A DNA stretch of 64,000 nt from Prauserella rugosa (GTDB lineage Bacteria > Actinomycetota > Actinomycetes > Mycobacteriales > Pseudonocardiaceae): NCBI RefSeq assembly GCF_000719975.1, contig NZ_JOIJ01000005.1:1-64000 (forward strand), in the 5' to 3' direction. Below the pieces are notes generated by a model. That model had not been told where the DNA came from and ran no database searches. It was given only the letters and a program-made list of their open reading frames with translations. A program made the position numbers and the translations under genes. Below are positions 34,527 to 43,465 of this stretch, one piece after another (position 1 is the stretch's first letter; the number at the start of each line of letters is the position of its first letter).

Positions 34527-35698
34527 CAGCCGAGCATCCTCGTCGCGAACTCGGTCTGCCTCCGCGCGATTCGCTCCGACCACTCGTCCGCGGTCACGCG
34601 AGCGCTGTCGTGGAAGGGAAGCCGAGCGGGCAGTTCGTCCACATCGACCACCTCGACGTCCGGTCCGTCGGCCGAGGTGAGGTCACGGTCGAGTCGCTGC
34701 CAGCGGATCTGGACGTAACCGCGCTCGTGTCCCAGCCGTTCCAGCCAGTTGGCGACGCCGGGGTCGCGCTCGCTGACGACGAACCGGATCCTGCCGTCGG
34801 GGTCCACGCGGGCCTGGTCGGCGGTCAGGCTCGTCTGGTGGTTGACGTAGTCCAGCGAGACGTACCACATGCTGCCCAGCTGGATGCCCTGGTACGGCGC
34901 TTCGGACCGGGGGACGGTGACGATCAACGCCTGGTCGTCGGAGAGCTCGTAGTGGCCTGCCGAGGAGAACTGGGTGGCGAGTCCGCCGGGCGTGCGCCGG
35001 GGCTCGGTCATCGTGTTCACGGGCAGGTTCAGGTAGAACCACTCGGGGAAGGCCAGGAAGGTCCGGAGCCTGCCGAGCAGCAGTTTTCCTGCCACCCCGT
35101 ACCGCTTGGCGACCGTGTCGCGATCCAGTGGGGCAGGGGCCGTACCGAGGGTGTCGGCGCGGTGGATCCGCAACGTGCCGCGCTGCTCGCGCCAGTCGCC
35201 GTAGACCTCGCGCACGACGAGCATGGCCGCGTTCTCGGGGAGCACGACGTAACCGCGGCCGGCCTTGGCGGCGTCGGGGCCGAATCGGACCTCGAACGAG
35301 CCGTCGGCGGCGACGTCGAGCGCTCGATCGTCGAAGGCCGTGAGGCTGTCGGGCACCTCGACCGGCGTGTAGTCACCGGCCAGGACCTGGAAGCTCAGGT
35401 CACGCGTGGTGCCGCGGGTGCCGGTGACGACGTACTCGGCGTCGGGCCGGATGTAGGCGTGGAAGTACAGCGCGTCCGGGTTGTCGAGGCCCATCTTGGT
35501 GTAGGGCCCCGTCGACTGGACGAAGAACGGATGATCCCGCTGGTAGGCGCGCGCCAGGTGCAGACACGCCTGAATACTCCCGGCGAGGTAGTCGTACCCC
35601 TCGACGAGGTCGGCCTCGCCGCGCACGTGCGGCGCATCGGTGATGATCTTCTCGGCTTCGGCGATGGCATCGGCGAACGGCTGGGTGATCACCGCCAC
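34526..35698 (-). CDS. DUF1214-containing protein (Rv3531c-like context)
   Basis: The 390-residue product has no signal peptide or membrane segment. Stretches such as GPYTKMGLDNPDALYFHAYI and PYQGIQLGSMWYVSLDYVNHQTSLT are typical of DUF1214/DUF1254-related proteins found beside sterol-catabolic genes in mycolic-acid actinobacteria. Its biochemical role is not established. A perfect KstR-like box lies four bases upstream of its ATG. Confidence 0.7.
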   Translation of the reverse strand: MAVITQPFADAIAEAEKIITDAPHVRGEADLVEGYDYLAGSIQACLHLARAYQRDHPFFVQSTGPYTKMGLDNPDALYFHAYIRPDAEYVVTGTRGTTRDLSFQVLAGDYTPVEVPDSLTAFDDRALDVAADGSFEVRFGPDAAKAGRGYVVLPENAAMLVVREVYGDWREQRGTLRIHRADTLGTAPAPLDRDTVAKRYGVAGKLLLGRLRTFLAFPEWFYLNLPVNTMTEPRRTPGGLATQFSSAGHYELSDDQALIVTVPRSEAPYQGIQLGSMWYVSLDYVNHQTSLTADQARVDPDGRIRFVVSERDPGVANWLERLGHERGYVQIRWQRLDRDLTSADGPDVEVVDVDELPARLPFHDSARVTADEWSERIARRQTEFATRMLG

Positions 35699-35701
35699 AC
35701 T

Positions 35702-35717
35702 GTAGAACGTGTTCTAC
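35702..35717. promoter_or_regulatory. KstR-like operator
   Basis: GTAGAACGTGTTCTAC is a perfect palindrome containing TAGAAC-GT-GTTCTA. This fits the published KstR pattern (AAC and GTT halves two bases apart). It lies between the DUF1214 start (35698) and the stop of the upstream SnoaL-like gene. Confidence 0.7.
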
Positions 35718-36212
35718 CTACTGGTCAATGTGTGTCCCGGAGGGATCGGCCCAGCGATTCGCCGTGAGTGTCAGGCTGGGCACGTCCTCGGTGGACACGC
35801 TCATCTCGTACAGCCGCAGGTATCCGGTGTGGCAGATTCGCCAGGTGCCGTCCGCGTCGCGCCGGTAGCGATCCCGGTAGAACGCGGACCCCTTGATGAT
35901 CGTCGAGTACTCGGGTGCGATGACCGTGTCCTCGAACGACCACGTTCCGGTGGCCGCGTCGCCGTCGATGTCGATCTCGGGCTGACCGGCGGAGTGTGTC
36001 GTGATGATGGTGCCGCCGAGGTGGGTGCGGAGGAAGTCCAGGATCTCCGTGCGGCCGGTGAAGCTGAGCGAGGTGCCGAGTGCCGGCGTTCCGTACTCGG
36101 CGGTCGCGTCGGCGGTGAGCGCGTCGGCCAGTTCGTCCCACAGCTTCAGGTCGACGCAGCGGAGGTAGCGGTACTTGGCGCGCTTGACGTGTTCGAGTGC
36201 GACGAGGTCCAT
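35718..36212 (-). CDS. SnoaL-like (NTF2-fold) protein
   Basis: The 164-residue protein has the cone fold signature of nuclear transport factor 2-like enzymes: [28 protein letters not shown], then [29 protein letters not shown]. Members are small isomerases, dehydratases or hydrolases. It lies just upstream of the DUF1214 gene, with its own KstR-like half-conserved box upstream. ATG 36212 gives the family length; the longer reading from 36824 runs over the divergent phosphatase gene. Confidence 0.75.
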   Translation of the reverse strand: MDLVALEHVKRAKYRYLRCVDLKLWDELADALTADATAEYGTPALGTSLSFTGRTEILDFLRTHLGGTIITTHSAGQPEIDIDGDAATGTWSFEDTVIAPEYSTIIKGSAFYRDRYRRDADGTWRICHTGYLRLYEMSVSTEDVPSLTLTANRWADPSGTHIDQ

Positions 36213-36247
36213 GGGGGCAGCTTCGCCTCTCGGCCCTTGTCCTGGCA

Positions 36248-36259
36248 AGAACATGTTCT
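36248..36259. promoter_or_regulatory. Second KstR-like palindrome
   Basis: AGAACATGTTCT is a perfect 12-bp palindrome with the same AGAAC/GTTCT core as the box at 35702 but without the outer T/A. It lies 36 bases upstream of the SnoaL-like start and 50 from the divergent phosphatase. Confidence 0.55.
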
Positions 36260-36309
36260 CGGGTGGACCCCGTTGGCGGCTACCGGACCGGGCTTGCTTT
36301 GCTGGAACG

Positions 36310-37047
36310 ATGACGACAGACGCACGATTCGCCGCGCAGCTCGCGGAGGCCGCGGGAAAACTGCTGCTCGAGGTGCGCGAGACGGGCGCCGACCTGGACC
36401 CGAAGGAGCTCGGCAAACGCGGTGACCAGCGGTCCAACGCGCTGCTGCTCGAGCGGTTGGCAGCCGAGCGCCCCGGCGATGCTGTGCTGTCGGAGGAATC
36501 CGCCGACGACGGCGCCCGGCTCGAGGCCGACCGCGTGTGGATCATCGACCCGTTGGACGGTACGCGCGAGTTCTCCAAGCCCGGCCGCACCGACTGGGCG
36601 GTGCACGTCGCGCTGTGGCAACGCGGTCGCGGCATCACCGACGCCGCGGTGGCGCAGCCGGAGTTGGATCTCGTGTACGCGACCGACGAGGCCCGCCTCG
36701 CCGACCGTGCGGGTGCGGGCAAGCTGCTGGTCAGTGAGAGCAGGCCGCCGTCGTTCGCCGCGGGCGTCGCCGCCGACGTGGGAGGCGTGTTGACCCCCAT
36801 GGGTTCGGCGGGTGCGAAGGCCATGGCCGTGCTGCGTGGCGAGGCGGACGCCTATCTGCATGCGGGTGGCCAGTGGGAGTGGGATTCGGCGGCGCCCGCC
36901 GGCGTCGTCGAGGCGGCAGGCCTGCATGCGTCGCGTGTGGACGGTTCCCCGCTCGAGTACAACGCGGCCCACCCGTATCTGCCGGATCTGGTCATCTGCC
37001 GGCCCGAGCTGGCCGACGAGATCCTGGAGTCGATCGCCAGGCACTAG
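36310..37047 (+). CDS. Inositol monophosphatase family, CysQ-like
   Basis: The 245-residue protein has the Mg-dependent motifs [20 protein letters not shown] and [14 protein letters not shown]. The GTREF variant and length fit 3'(2'),5'-bisphosphate nucleotidases (CysQ), which remove PAP left by sulfotransferases. The sulfotransferase encoded 3 kb away would produce PAP, which supports the assignment. An inositol or fructose bisphosphate substrate is the alternative. A 21-bp repeat array begins 31 bases after its stop. Confidence 0.85.
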   Translation: MTTDARFAAQLAEAAGKLLLEVRETGADLDPKELGKRGDQRSNALLLERLAAERPGDAVLSEESADDGARLEADRVWIIDPLDGTREFSKPGRTDWAVHVALWQRGRGITDAAVAQPELDLVYATDEARLADRAGAGKLLVSESRPPSFAAGVAADVGGVLTPMGSAGAKAMAVLRGEADAYLHAGGQWEWDSAAPAGVVEAAGLHASRVDGSPLEYNAAHPYLPDLVICRPELADEILESIARH

Positions 37048-37077
37048 AACGGCGGCGGTGGCCCGTCCGGATCAGGC

Positions 37078-37398
37078 GTGTTGCGGCTTCGGGGGCCCGT
37101 GTTGCGGCCACCGGGGCCCGTGTTGCGGATTCCGGGGGCTCGCACTCAGCGGGCGGCGGCCCGGTTCAGTGTGCGTCCTTCGCGCCGATGATCTCGAGCG
37201 CGGCACGTTCCAGGGCGTAGTCGGGGTCGGCGGCCGCGCCCTTGACCTTCGCCACCTTAAACGCCAACACAACGCCGCCTGCTGCCAACACGGCGACGCG
37301 AAGTGCCAACACGGCGACGCGAAGCGCTAACACGCGCGCGCAGGATGCCAACACGGCGACGCAGGACGCCAACACGGCGACGCGGCGCCGGCCAACAC
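37078..37398. repeat. Second 21-bp-phased inverted array (3 + 7 units)
   Basis: GTGTTGCG starts at 37078, 37099 and 37120. Inverted units with CAACAC (one TAACAC) lie at 37265, 37286, 37307, 37328, 37349, 37370 and 37393. All steps are 21 bp except the last, 23. The right-arm units read GTGTTGGC rather than GTGTTGCG on the minus strand. Between the arms lies a coding-like fragment (37166-37255). The array again separates convergent genes. Confidence 0.85.
37166..37255 (-). CDS. Possible 29-aa protein or gene remnant inside the array
   Basis: From GTG 37255 the minus strand reads (M)AKVKGAAADPDYALER and ends IGAKDAH. Nearly all third positions are G or C and the composition is that of a real amphipathic helix. 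Upstream, the same frame is just translated repeat. It may be a small gene, or the tail of a gene whose start was replaced by repeats. Confidence 0.3.
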   Translation of the reverse strand: MAKVKGAAADPDYALERAALEIIGAKDAH

Positions 37399-37411
37399 GG
37401 TGTGCGGCCGG

Positions 37412-39226
37412 CTAGCTCAGGGCTCCCAGCTGCTCGAGGATCTGCTCGCCGTACTTGCCGAGCTTGTTCTCCCCGACGCCGTTGACGCTGCCCAGTTCGT
37501 CCATTGTGGACGGTCGGTCCATCGCGATCTGGCGCAGCGTCGCGTCGTGGAAGATGACATAGGCCGGTACGCCCTGTTCCTTGGCCTCGGTGGCACGCCA
37601 GGCGCGGAGGCGTTCGAACAACGGCTTGGCCTCGTCGGACAGATCCGCGTCGCGCGCGGTGGCCTTGCTCTTCTCGCGTGTCGTCGCTCGTTTCGGCTCG
37701 GTGCGCAGGCGCACCGTTCGCCCCTGGTACAGCACCTCGTCGCTGGCGGGCGTGGTGACCAGCGTGCCGTACTCGCCTTCCGCGGTGAGCAGTCCGCTCG
37801 CCAGCAACTGGCGGATCACGCCGCGCCACTCGGCGTCACCGAGGTCCGCGCCGACGCCGAACACGCTCAGCTCGTCGTGCCGGTGCTGGGTGACCTTCGG
37901 CGTCGTCTTGCCCCGCAGGATGTCGATGATCTGGCCCGCGCCGAACTTCTGGTTCCGTTCCCGCTTCAATCGCACCACAGTGGACAGCAGCTTCTGGGCG
38001 GCGACCGTGCCGTCCCACGACTCCGGCGGCGTCAGGCACGTGTCGCAGTTGCCGCAGGGCGTCGAGTCCTGGCCGAAGTAGGCCAGCAGCTGGACGCGCC
38101 GGCATTCGACGGTTTCGCACAGCGCCAGCATCGCGTCGAGATGGGTGGCCAGCTTGCGCCGGTGTGCCTGATCGCCCTCGGAGGAGTCGATCATCTTGCG
38201 TTGCTGCATGACGTCCTGCAGCCCGTAGGCCAGCCACGCCGTCGACGGCAGTCCGTCGCGGCCTGCTCGCCCGGTCTCCTGGTAGTAGCCCTCGACGGAC
38301 TTGGGCAGGTCCAGATGCGCAACGAACCGGACGTCGGGTTTGTCGATGCCCATGCCGAACGCGATCGTGGCGACCACGACGAGGCCGTCCTCCCGGAGGA
38401 AACGGGCCTGGTGGCGTTCGCGGGTCGCCGCGTCGAGACCCGCGTGGTACGGCACCGCGTCGATCCCGTTGCGGACCAGGAATTCCGCGGTCTCCTCGAC
38501 CGACTTGCGGGACAGGCAGTACACGATGCCCGCGTCGCCCCGGTGCTCGTCGCGAAGCAGTTGCAGCAGCTGTTTGCGCGGTTCGTTCTTCGGTGCGATG
38601 CGGTACTGGATGTTCGGCCGGTCGAAACTGGCGACGTGGTGCAGCGCGCCGTCCAGGCCCAGCCGCGACGAGATCTCCGCGTGCGTGGCCTTCGTCGCCG
38701 TCGCGGTGAGCGCGATGCGCGGGACGTCGGGCCAGCGTTCGTGCAGCTCGGACAGCGCGAGGTAGTCGGGCCGGAAGTCGTGGCCCCACTGGGACACGCA
38801 GTGTGCCTCGTCGATCGCGAACAGCGCGACCGAACCGCGGTCCAGCAGGTGTCGCGTGGAGTCCAGGTTGAGGCGTTCCGGGGCGAGGTAGAGCAGATCG
38901 AGCTCGCCGCCGAGGAACTCGGCCTCGGTGAGTCTGCGTTCGTCGGGGTCCTGGGTCGAGTTCAGGAAGCCCGCCCTCACCCCGAGTGCACGCAGGGCGT
39001 CGACCTGATCCTGCATGAGCGCGATGAGCGGGGAGATCACCACACCTGTTCCCGGACGCGCGAGCGCGGGGATCTGGTAGCACAGCGACTTGCCGCCACC
39101 GGTCGGCATCAGCACGAGTGCGTCGCCGCCCGCGGTGACGTGGTCGACGATCTTTTGCTGTCCGGGGCGGAACTCTGCGTAGCCGAACACGCGGTTCAGC
39201 ACGTCGAGCGGGTCGCGGGAGGTCAC
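37412..39226 (-). CDS. recQ: ATP-dependent DNA helicase RecQ
   Basis: The 604-residue helicase has the Walker A loop [13 protein letters not shown], the DEAH box with the RecQ-specific aromatic loop ([18 protein letters not shown]), motif [12 protein letters not shown], the zinc-binding RQC cysteines (C in [16 protein letters not shown]) and a C-terminal HRDC domain. It unwinds DNA 3' to 5' in recombination repair. The end of the gene abuts the repeat array. Confidence 0.95.
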   Translation of the reverse strand: MTSRDPLDVLNRVFGYAEFRPGQQKIVDHVTAGGDALVLMPTGGGKSLCYQIPALARPGTGVVISPLIALMQDQVDALRALGVRAGFLNSTQDPDERRLTEAEFLGGELDLLYLAPERLNLDSTRHLLDRGSVALFAIDEAHCVSQWGHDFRPDYLALSELHERWPDVPRIALTATATKATHAEISSRLGLDGALHHVASFDRPNIQYRIAPKNEPRKQLLQLLRDEHRGDAGIVYCLSRKSVEETAEFLVRNGIDAVPYHAGLDAATRERHQARFLREDGLVVVATIAFGMGIDKPDVRFVAHLDLPKSVEGYYQETGRAGRDGLPSTAWLAYGLQDVMQQRKMIDSSEGDQAHRRKLATHLDAMLALCETVECRRVQLLAYFGQDSTPCGNCDTCLTPPESWDGTVAAQKLLSTVVRLKRERNQKFGAGQIIDILRGKTTPKVTQHRHDELSVFGVGADLGDAEWRGVIRQLLASGLLTAEGEYGTLVTTPASDEVLYQGRTVRLRTEPKRATTREKSKATARDADLSDEAKPLFERLRAWRATEAKEQGVPAYVIFHDATLRQIAMDRPSTMDELGSVNGVGENKLGKYGEQILEQLGALS

Positions 39227-39312
39227 CCGCGCGATCCTACGGAATCGTCCCGACAGGGCCCGACGACCCGACGTGGTCCTGATGCGTTCCCTTGAGGTGG
39301 TCTGCCGTTCCG

Positions 39313-39778
39313 ATGTCGGTGGCAGCTATATCGCGTGCTCGGCAGATGATCCGCGAACTCACGCTTCCAGGTCAGCGACGCGTTCACTTCGCCAAGGAAA
39401 GCGACGCTCGTCGCAAACAGGTGCTTGACGTGGTCGACCTGGTGGCGCCGGAGGTCGTGATCTACGACAGCTCTCTCTGTGCGCGACGCCGGCAGCGTGA
39501 GGCGTGCCTGGAACACGTGGTCCGGGACTTGGCGAAGTACGGGTGCGAGCCTGTTGGTGATCGAATCCGACGAGTCGGTCGTGGCGCTTGACCGGAAGCT
39601 GCTGTTCCGATATGTGCGGCAGCTCGACTGCGACACGCTGGAGTATCGGCACTTGCGGGCGCGTGAGGAGCCACTGCTCGCCGTTCCGGATGCGCTGGCC
39701 TGGTGTTGGCACCGAGGCGGGCACTGGAGGAAGAGGGTGGCGTCGCTGGTGTCGGACGTGCAGCGGATCACCGAATAA
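39313..39778 (+). pseudogene. DUF3800-like hypothetical gene split by a frameshift
   Basis: One frame encodes IRELTLPGQRRVHFAKESDARR and continues to VVRDLAKYG. The next frame continues LLVIESDESVVALDRKLLF and ends VSDVQRITE at 39778. Together they give one protein of about 155 residues, of a type common in Streptomyces and relatives (recalls RNase H-fold DUF3800 proteins). The shift occurs near 39540-39546 (TACGGGTGCG). Either the gene is broken or the sequence has a one-base error. Confidence 0.65.
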
Positions 39779-39936
39779 CGCGGCTCCGGCCATGGAAACG
39801 CGAAACCCGGCCCACCCACCGTCCGGAAGGCTGCCGGGTTCACTTCCCGAGCCTAGTGGCTCGCGCACCACGAATACTACGCAAGCAGGGCTCGATCGTC
39901 CAGCTGCCGCCGTTCCTCCGACGACCCGACGTGGGC

Positions 39937-40797
39937 TCACCCGAGCCGTACGAGTGCCCCGGTCTGCATGGCCGTCCACACCGCGCCGTCGGCGCCGATC
40001 GTGATCCCGTGCGGTTCGCCGCCGGGCAGCTCGTGGTGGGTGAACCGGCCGTCGCCGTCGACGTGCCCGAGGCGGCAGGCGGCCCATTCGGTGAACCAGC
40101 AGCCGCCTGCCGGGTCGGCGGCCACCGCGTGCGGGCGGGCATCCCGGTCGGGCAGGACGAACTCGGTGACGGCACCGTCGCCGGTCATCCGCCCCACCGC
40201 GCCCGCGCCGATCTCGGCGAACCACAGCTGCCCCGCACCTGCGTCGATGCCCACCGGCGCGGCACCGCCGGTCGGCAGGGGGTGGACGGTGACGTCACCG
40301 TCCACCGTCACCCGTGCGACGGCGTCGGCCTGGTTCAGAGGGCACCACAGTGCGCCGTCCGGGCCGGTAGTGACGTATGCGGGCATCGCGCCGGACGTGC
40401 CCAGCGGGAACGTGGTCAGGCTGCCGTCGGTGGCGATGCGCATCAGCGCGTCGGCACGCATGGCGGCGAACCACAGCGCTCCGTCCGGGCCGGTCGTGAT
40501 TCCGTACGGCATGACGTCGCCGACCGGGAATCGCGTGACCGCGCCGTCGACGGTGACCCGTGCGATCGCGTTCGCCTGCCCGAGCGTGCACCAGAGTGCG
40601 CCGTCCGGGCCCGTCGTGATGCTCGTCGGCTGCGCGGACGTCTCGCCGACCGAGAACGTGACCTGCTGCCCCGAGGCCGACATCCTGCCCACCGCGCCGG
40701 CGCCTGCCATGGTGAACCACACCGCGCCGTCCGGGCCGGTCGTCACGCCGTACGGTCCGGAATCCGGGTCGGGCACGGGGAACTCGGTGATCTCCAC
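39937..40797 (-). CDS. Streptogramin lyase-like (Vgb family) beta-propeller
   Basis: The 286-residue product is a seven-bladed propeller of repeats such as GITTGPDGALWFA. The C-terminal part carries the His/Glu cluster expected for the active centre of virginiamycin B lyase (ARPHAVAADP, CWFTEWA, PHGITIGADGAVW). Vgb linearises streptogramin B antibiotics; many actinobacterial homologues are only predicted and some are plain propellers. No signal peptide is seen. Confidence 0.8.
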   Translation of the reverse strand: MEITEFPVPDPDSGPYGVTTGPDGAVWFTMAGAGAVGRMSASGQQVTFSVGETSAQPTSITTGPDGALWCTLGQANAIARVTVDGAVTRFPVGDVMPYGITTGPDGALWFAAMRADALMRIATDGSLTTFPLGTSGAMPAYVTTGPDGALWCPLNQADAVARVTVDGDVTVHPLPTGGAAPVGIDAGAGQLWFAEIGAGAVGRMTGDGAVTEFVLPDRDARPHAVAADPAGGCWFTEWAACRLGHVDGDGRFTHHELPGGEPHGITIGADGAVWTAMQTGALVRLG

Positions 40798-40953
40798 GGT
40801 GTCGACGTTAGAGAAGGCGGCAACTCGTTTTCTCCTTCGGCGCGCCGTTCATCCAGGAGTGGGGCGATGTTTGCGCTGCGCCGAAAACTCCTGGGATCGT
40901 GCTCGGGGCCGGCGCAGGGGTCGGCCGCGATGTCCACGACGGGGGAGTGCCAG

Positions 40954-41865
40954 ATGAGACGGTCGACTCGTACGATCCTCGCCGCCGCGGCGGCGGCCAT
41001 GCTGCTCGGCGGGCTCGCGCCTGCCGCGCACGCCGCACCCACACCCCAGGACGAGCCCCAGCTGCTGCTGGTCCACGGACACGGCCGGCCCGACGAGGGC
41101 ACGAACTGCAACGGCACGGGCGGCACCTGGGCGGATGCGCTGAACTACTTCGAGGGTGCGGGCGGTCTCGACCGCGACCGGATGACGACCGTCGCCTATT
41201 ACGAGGGCAACGCCGCGGGCGGTCCCAACGAGGGCAACTGCGACGTCACGGTGTCCGAGGCGACCGCCGACACCAAGATCCAGGACATCGCGAAGGACCT
41301 CGCCAACTACGTCCACGACACCTACACGAGCAAGGGACGCTCGGTGAACATCGCAGCGCACTCGATGGGCGGCCTGGTCACCAGGGTGGCGCTGCTGGGC
41401 ACGGCGGAGGGCTGGGACGGCTTTCCGTCGTCGATGAAGGTGGACAACGTCGCGACCGCGGGCACGCCGCACCAGGGTGTGGTGGAGGAGCGCGACGACG
41501 ACACCGCGCAGTGGGACCAGATGGAACCGGGATCGGACTTCCTGAAGGCACTGCACGGCGAGGGACGGGAGCTCGGCGACGAGTGGACCGACGGCACCGA
41601 CTGGACCGTCATCGGCTCGGACGCCGACGACGTGGTGAGCTACGACTCGGCCATCGACAAGGGCAACGCCACCGACCAGAAGTTCGGCTACGTCGACAAC
41701 GGCAGCGCCATCGGCCACTCGGGCCTGCGCACGATCTCCGGCCCGCCGCACGACTACAACCTGAACTACTGGAACTCCTCCGGCCAGCACCACACCACGA
41801 ACGGCTGGGCGCCGTTGAAGACGCTGTTCAAGGCCGCCACCGAGGACGGCGACGGACTGCCCTAG
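40954..41865 (+). CDS. Secreted lipase/alpha-beta hydrolase
   Basis: The 303-residue protein has a signal peptide (RRSTRTILAAAAAAMLLGG, cut after AHA near 29), then LLLVHGHG (oxyanion region) and the nucleophile serine in IAAHSMGGLV. Late histidines (AIGHSGL, GPPHDY) can complete the triad. It is similar to secreted triacylglycerol lipases. ATG 40954 is preceded by GGGGGAG. The stop overlaps the convergent gene by four bases. Confidence 0.82.
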   Translation: MRRSTRTILAAAAAAMLLGGLAPAAHAAPTPQDEPQLLLVHGHGRPDEGTNCNGTGGTWADALNYFEGAGGLDRDRMTTVAYYEGNAAGGPNEGNCDVTVSEATADTKIQDIAKDLANYVHDTYTSKGRSVNIAAHSMGGLVTRVALLGTAEGWDGFPSSMKVDNVATAGTPHQGVVEERDDDTAQWDQMEPGSDFLKALHGEGRELGDEWTDGTDWTVIGSDADDVVSYDSAIDKGNATDQKFGYVDNGSAIGHSGLRTISGPPHDYNLNYWNSSGQHHTTNGWAPLKTLFKAATEDGDGLP

Positions 41866-42617
41866 AGACCGCTGGCTCGCAGGTGCGGGGTCTGCGCGGC
41901 GAGGGTGTCGAGCTGCGCGCGGACGGCTTCGAATCCGGTGTCCTTGCGCAGGTCGAGTGCGATCGCGGCGGCGCGGTCGGCCGTCTGCGCGAACGACCGC
42001 TCCGCCGAGGTGAGCAGATCGGCGATGCGGCGCGGCGTTCCGGCGATCGCGTGGCCGTCCGGAGCGAGCCCGTCCCCGAGCTTGGCCAGGCGCAACGCCT
42101 CGCGTAGCTCGTCGTCGAGTGTGCTGCCGACGTCGGTGAGCCAGTTCCTGCCCGGTCCGTCCGGCAGGGTCGTGACGACGGTGTGGAACGACCGCAACGA
42201 CGCGGCGCAACGTTCGTAGGACTGGGCCCAGCGCCCGCCCGCGAGTAGTCCGTCGTCGGTGTAGGGAGACGCGGGGCGTTGCGCGGCCCTGGCGGTGTCA
42301 CGTTCGGCCGCGGTCGGCGTACGCAGCCACGATCGCGCGGCGTACTGGACGGCCACGCCGATCAGCCCGAAGACGACGGCACCGAACGGGACGCCGAGGA
42401 TGAAAGCGCCCATGAAGTTCGCCGCGGGGCCGTTGTCGGTGGCCTCTTCGCTGGGGTTGATGGCCCACACCATGGCCACGACGGTCATCACCACCACGCC
42501 GACCACCGCGAGGACCGCCCAGCCCGCGCGTGCGACGGCATGGGTCAGCGGCCCGCCGCGCACGGCCATGCGGGCACGCCAGTCGTCGAAGCGTCCTGCC
42601 TGGTGTCTCGTCATCAT
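41862..42617 (-). CDS. Membrane protein with two transmembrane helices
   Basis: The 251-residue protein has hydrophobic segments at about 33-52 (WAVLAVVGVVVMTVVAMVW) and 68-92 (FMGAFILGVPFGAVVFGLIGV). A helical cytoplasmic or external domain of about 150 residues follows, ending DTLAAQTPHLRASGL. No named family is recognised. Two ATGs lie side by side (42617, 42614) behind GGGGGCGG. Confidence 0.65.
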   Translation of the reverse strand: MMTRHQAGRFDDWRARMAVRGGPLTHAVARAGWAVLAVVGVVVMTVVAMVWAINPSEEATDNGPAANFMGAFILGVPFGAVVFGLIGVAVQYAARSWLRTPTAAERDTARAAQRPASPYTDDGLLAGGRWAQSYERCAASLRSFHTVVTTLPDGPGRNWLTDVGSTLDDELREALRLAKLGDGLAPDGHAIAGTPRRIADLLTSAERSFAQTADRAAAIALDLRKDTGFEAVRAQLDTLAAQTPHLRASGL

Positions 42618-42735
42618 CCGCCCCCGGTGTCCTGTCCTTGGACTGTAGAACTCCGGCTGCGGTTCCGGCACCGCGACGACGAACGCTCGTGCGGGACACG
42701 CGTGTCCTCGGACCCGCGTGTCCCGCCGGTGGTCG

Positions 42736-43284
42736 TCAGGCGGCGGCGTTCTTCAGCATGTCGAGGACCTTGGTCAGGCGCTCGGTGACCTCGGCGTCGG
42801 TGTAGGGGTGCGCCTCGGCGAAGCGGTTCGCCGAGCCCGGGATGTCGAGCGTGACGTCGTCGACCACCGTGCCGCCTGCGATCTTGGCCGACTTGCGCGC
42901 CTCGTCGTGGGCCCACACGCCGCCGTACTGACCGAGTGCCGTGCCGACGACCGCCACCGGCTTGCCCAGCATCGCCCCCGCCTGCCACGGGCGGGAGAGC
43001 CAGTCGATGGCGTTCTTCAGCACCGCGGGCATGGTGCCGTTGTACTCGGGCGTGACCAGCAGGAACGCGTTGGCGCGTTCCGCGGCGGCGCGCAGCTGGG
43101 CAGCGGATTCGGGCAGCGTCTCGTCGGTGTCGATGTCCTCGTTGTAGAACGGCACCTCGCCGAGGCCCTCGAACAGGGTCAGCGTGACGTCCGCGGGCGC
43201 GAGCTTGAGTGCGGCTTCCGCGAGCTGCCGGTTGTGCGAACCGGCGCGCAGGCTGCCGACGAGGGTGAGGATCTCAGCGGACAT
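42736..43284 (-). CDS. NADPH-dependent FMN reductase
   Basis: The 182-residue flavodoxin-like protein has the FMN phosphate loop GSLRAGSHNRQL at 10-21 and TPEYNGTMPAVLKNAIDWLSRP, the hallmark of this family (also known as azoreductase/chromate reductase-like). It reduces FMN or quinones with NAD(P)H. ATG 43284 follows GGAGG. It is divergent from a TetR regulator. Confidence 0.88.
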   Translation of the reverse strand: MSAEILTLVGSLRAGSHNRQLAEAALKLAPADVTLTLFEGLGEVPFYNEDIDTDETLPESAAQLRAAAERANAFLLVTPEYNGTMPAVLKNAIDWLSRPWQAGAMLGKPVAVVGTALGQYGGVWAHDEARKSAKIAGGTVVDDVTLDIPGSANRFAEAHPYTDAEVTERLTKVLDMLKNAAA

Positions 43285-43364
43285 GGTGGGGCCTCCCGAC
43301 GATGCGTTCCGTACGGAGTCGTACTGACGAGTCGGGATCATGTCATTCGGCGCGCACGCTAAAC

Positions 43365-43390
43365 GGACCAGGGTCCACGTAGAGTGGTCC
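43365..43390. promoter_or_regulatory. Candidate TetR operator
   Basis: GGACC (43365-43369) and GGTCC (43372-43376) form an inverted repeat two bases apart. Another GGTCC lies at 43386-43390. They stand between the FMN reductase and the TetR gene. Confidence 0.4.
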
Positions 43391-43465
43391 ACGCAACCGT
43401 GCGTCGTGGGCCGAGGCGGGGAACGCCTGCGCAGAGCCGTCGACGGGACGTTATCGTCAACGGCT

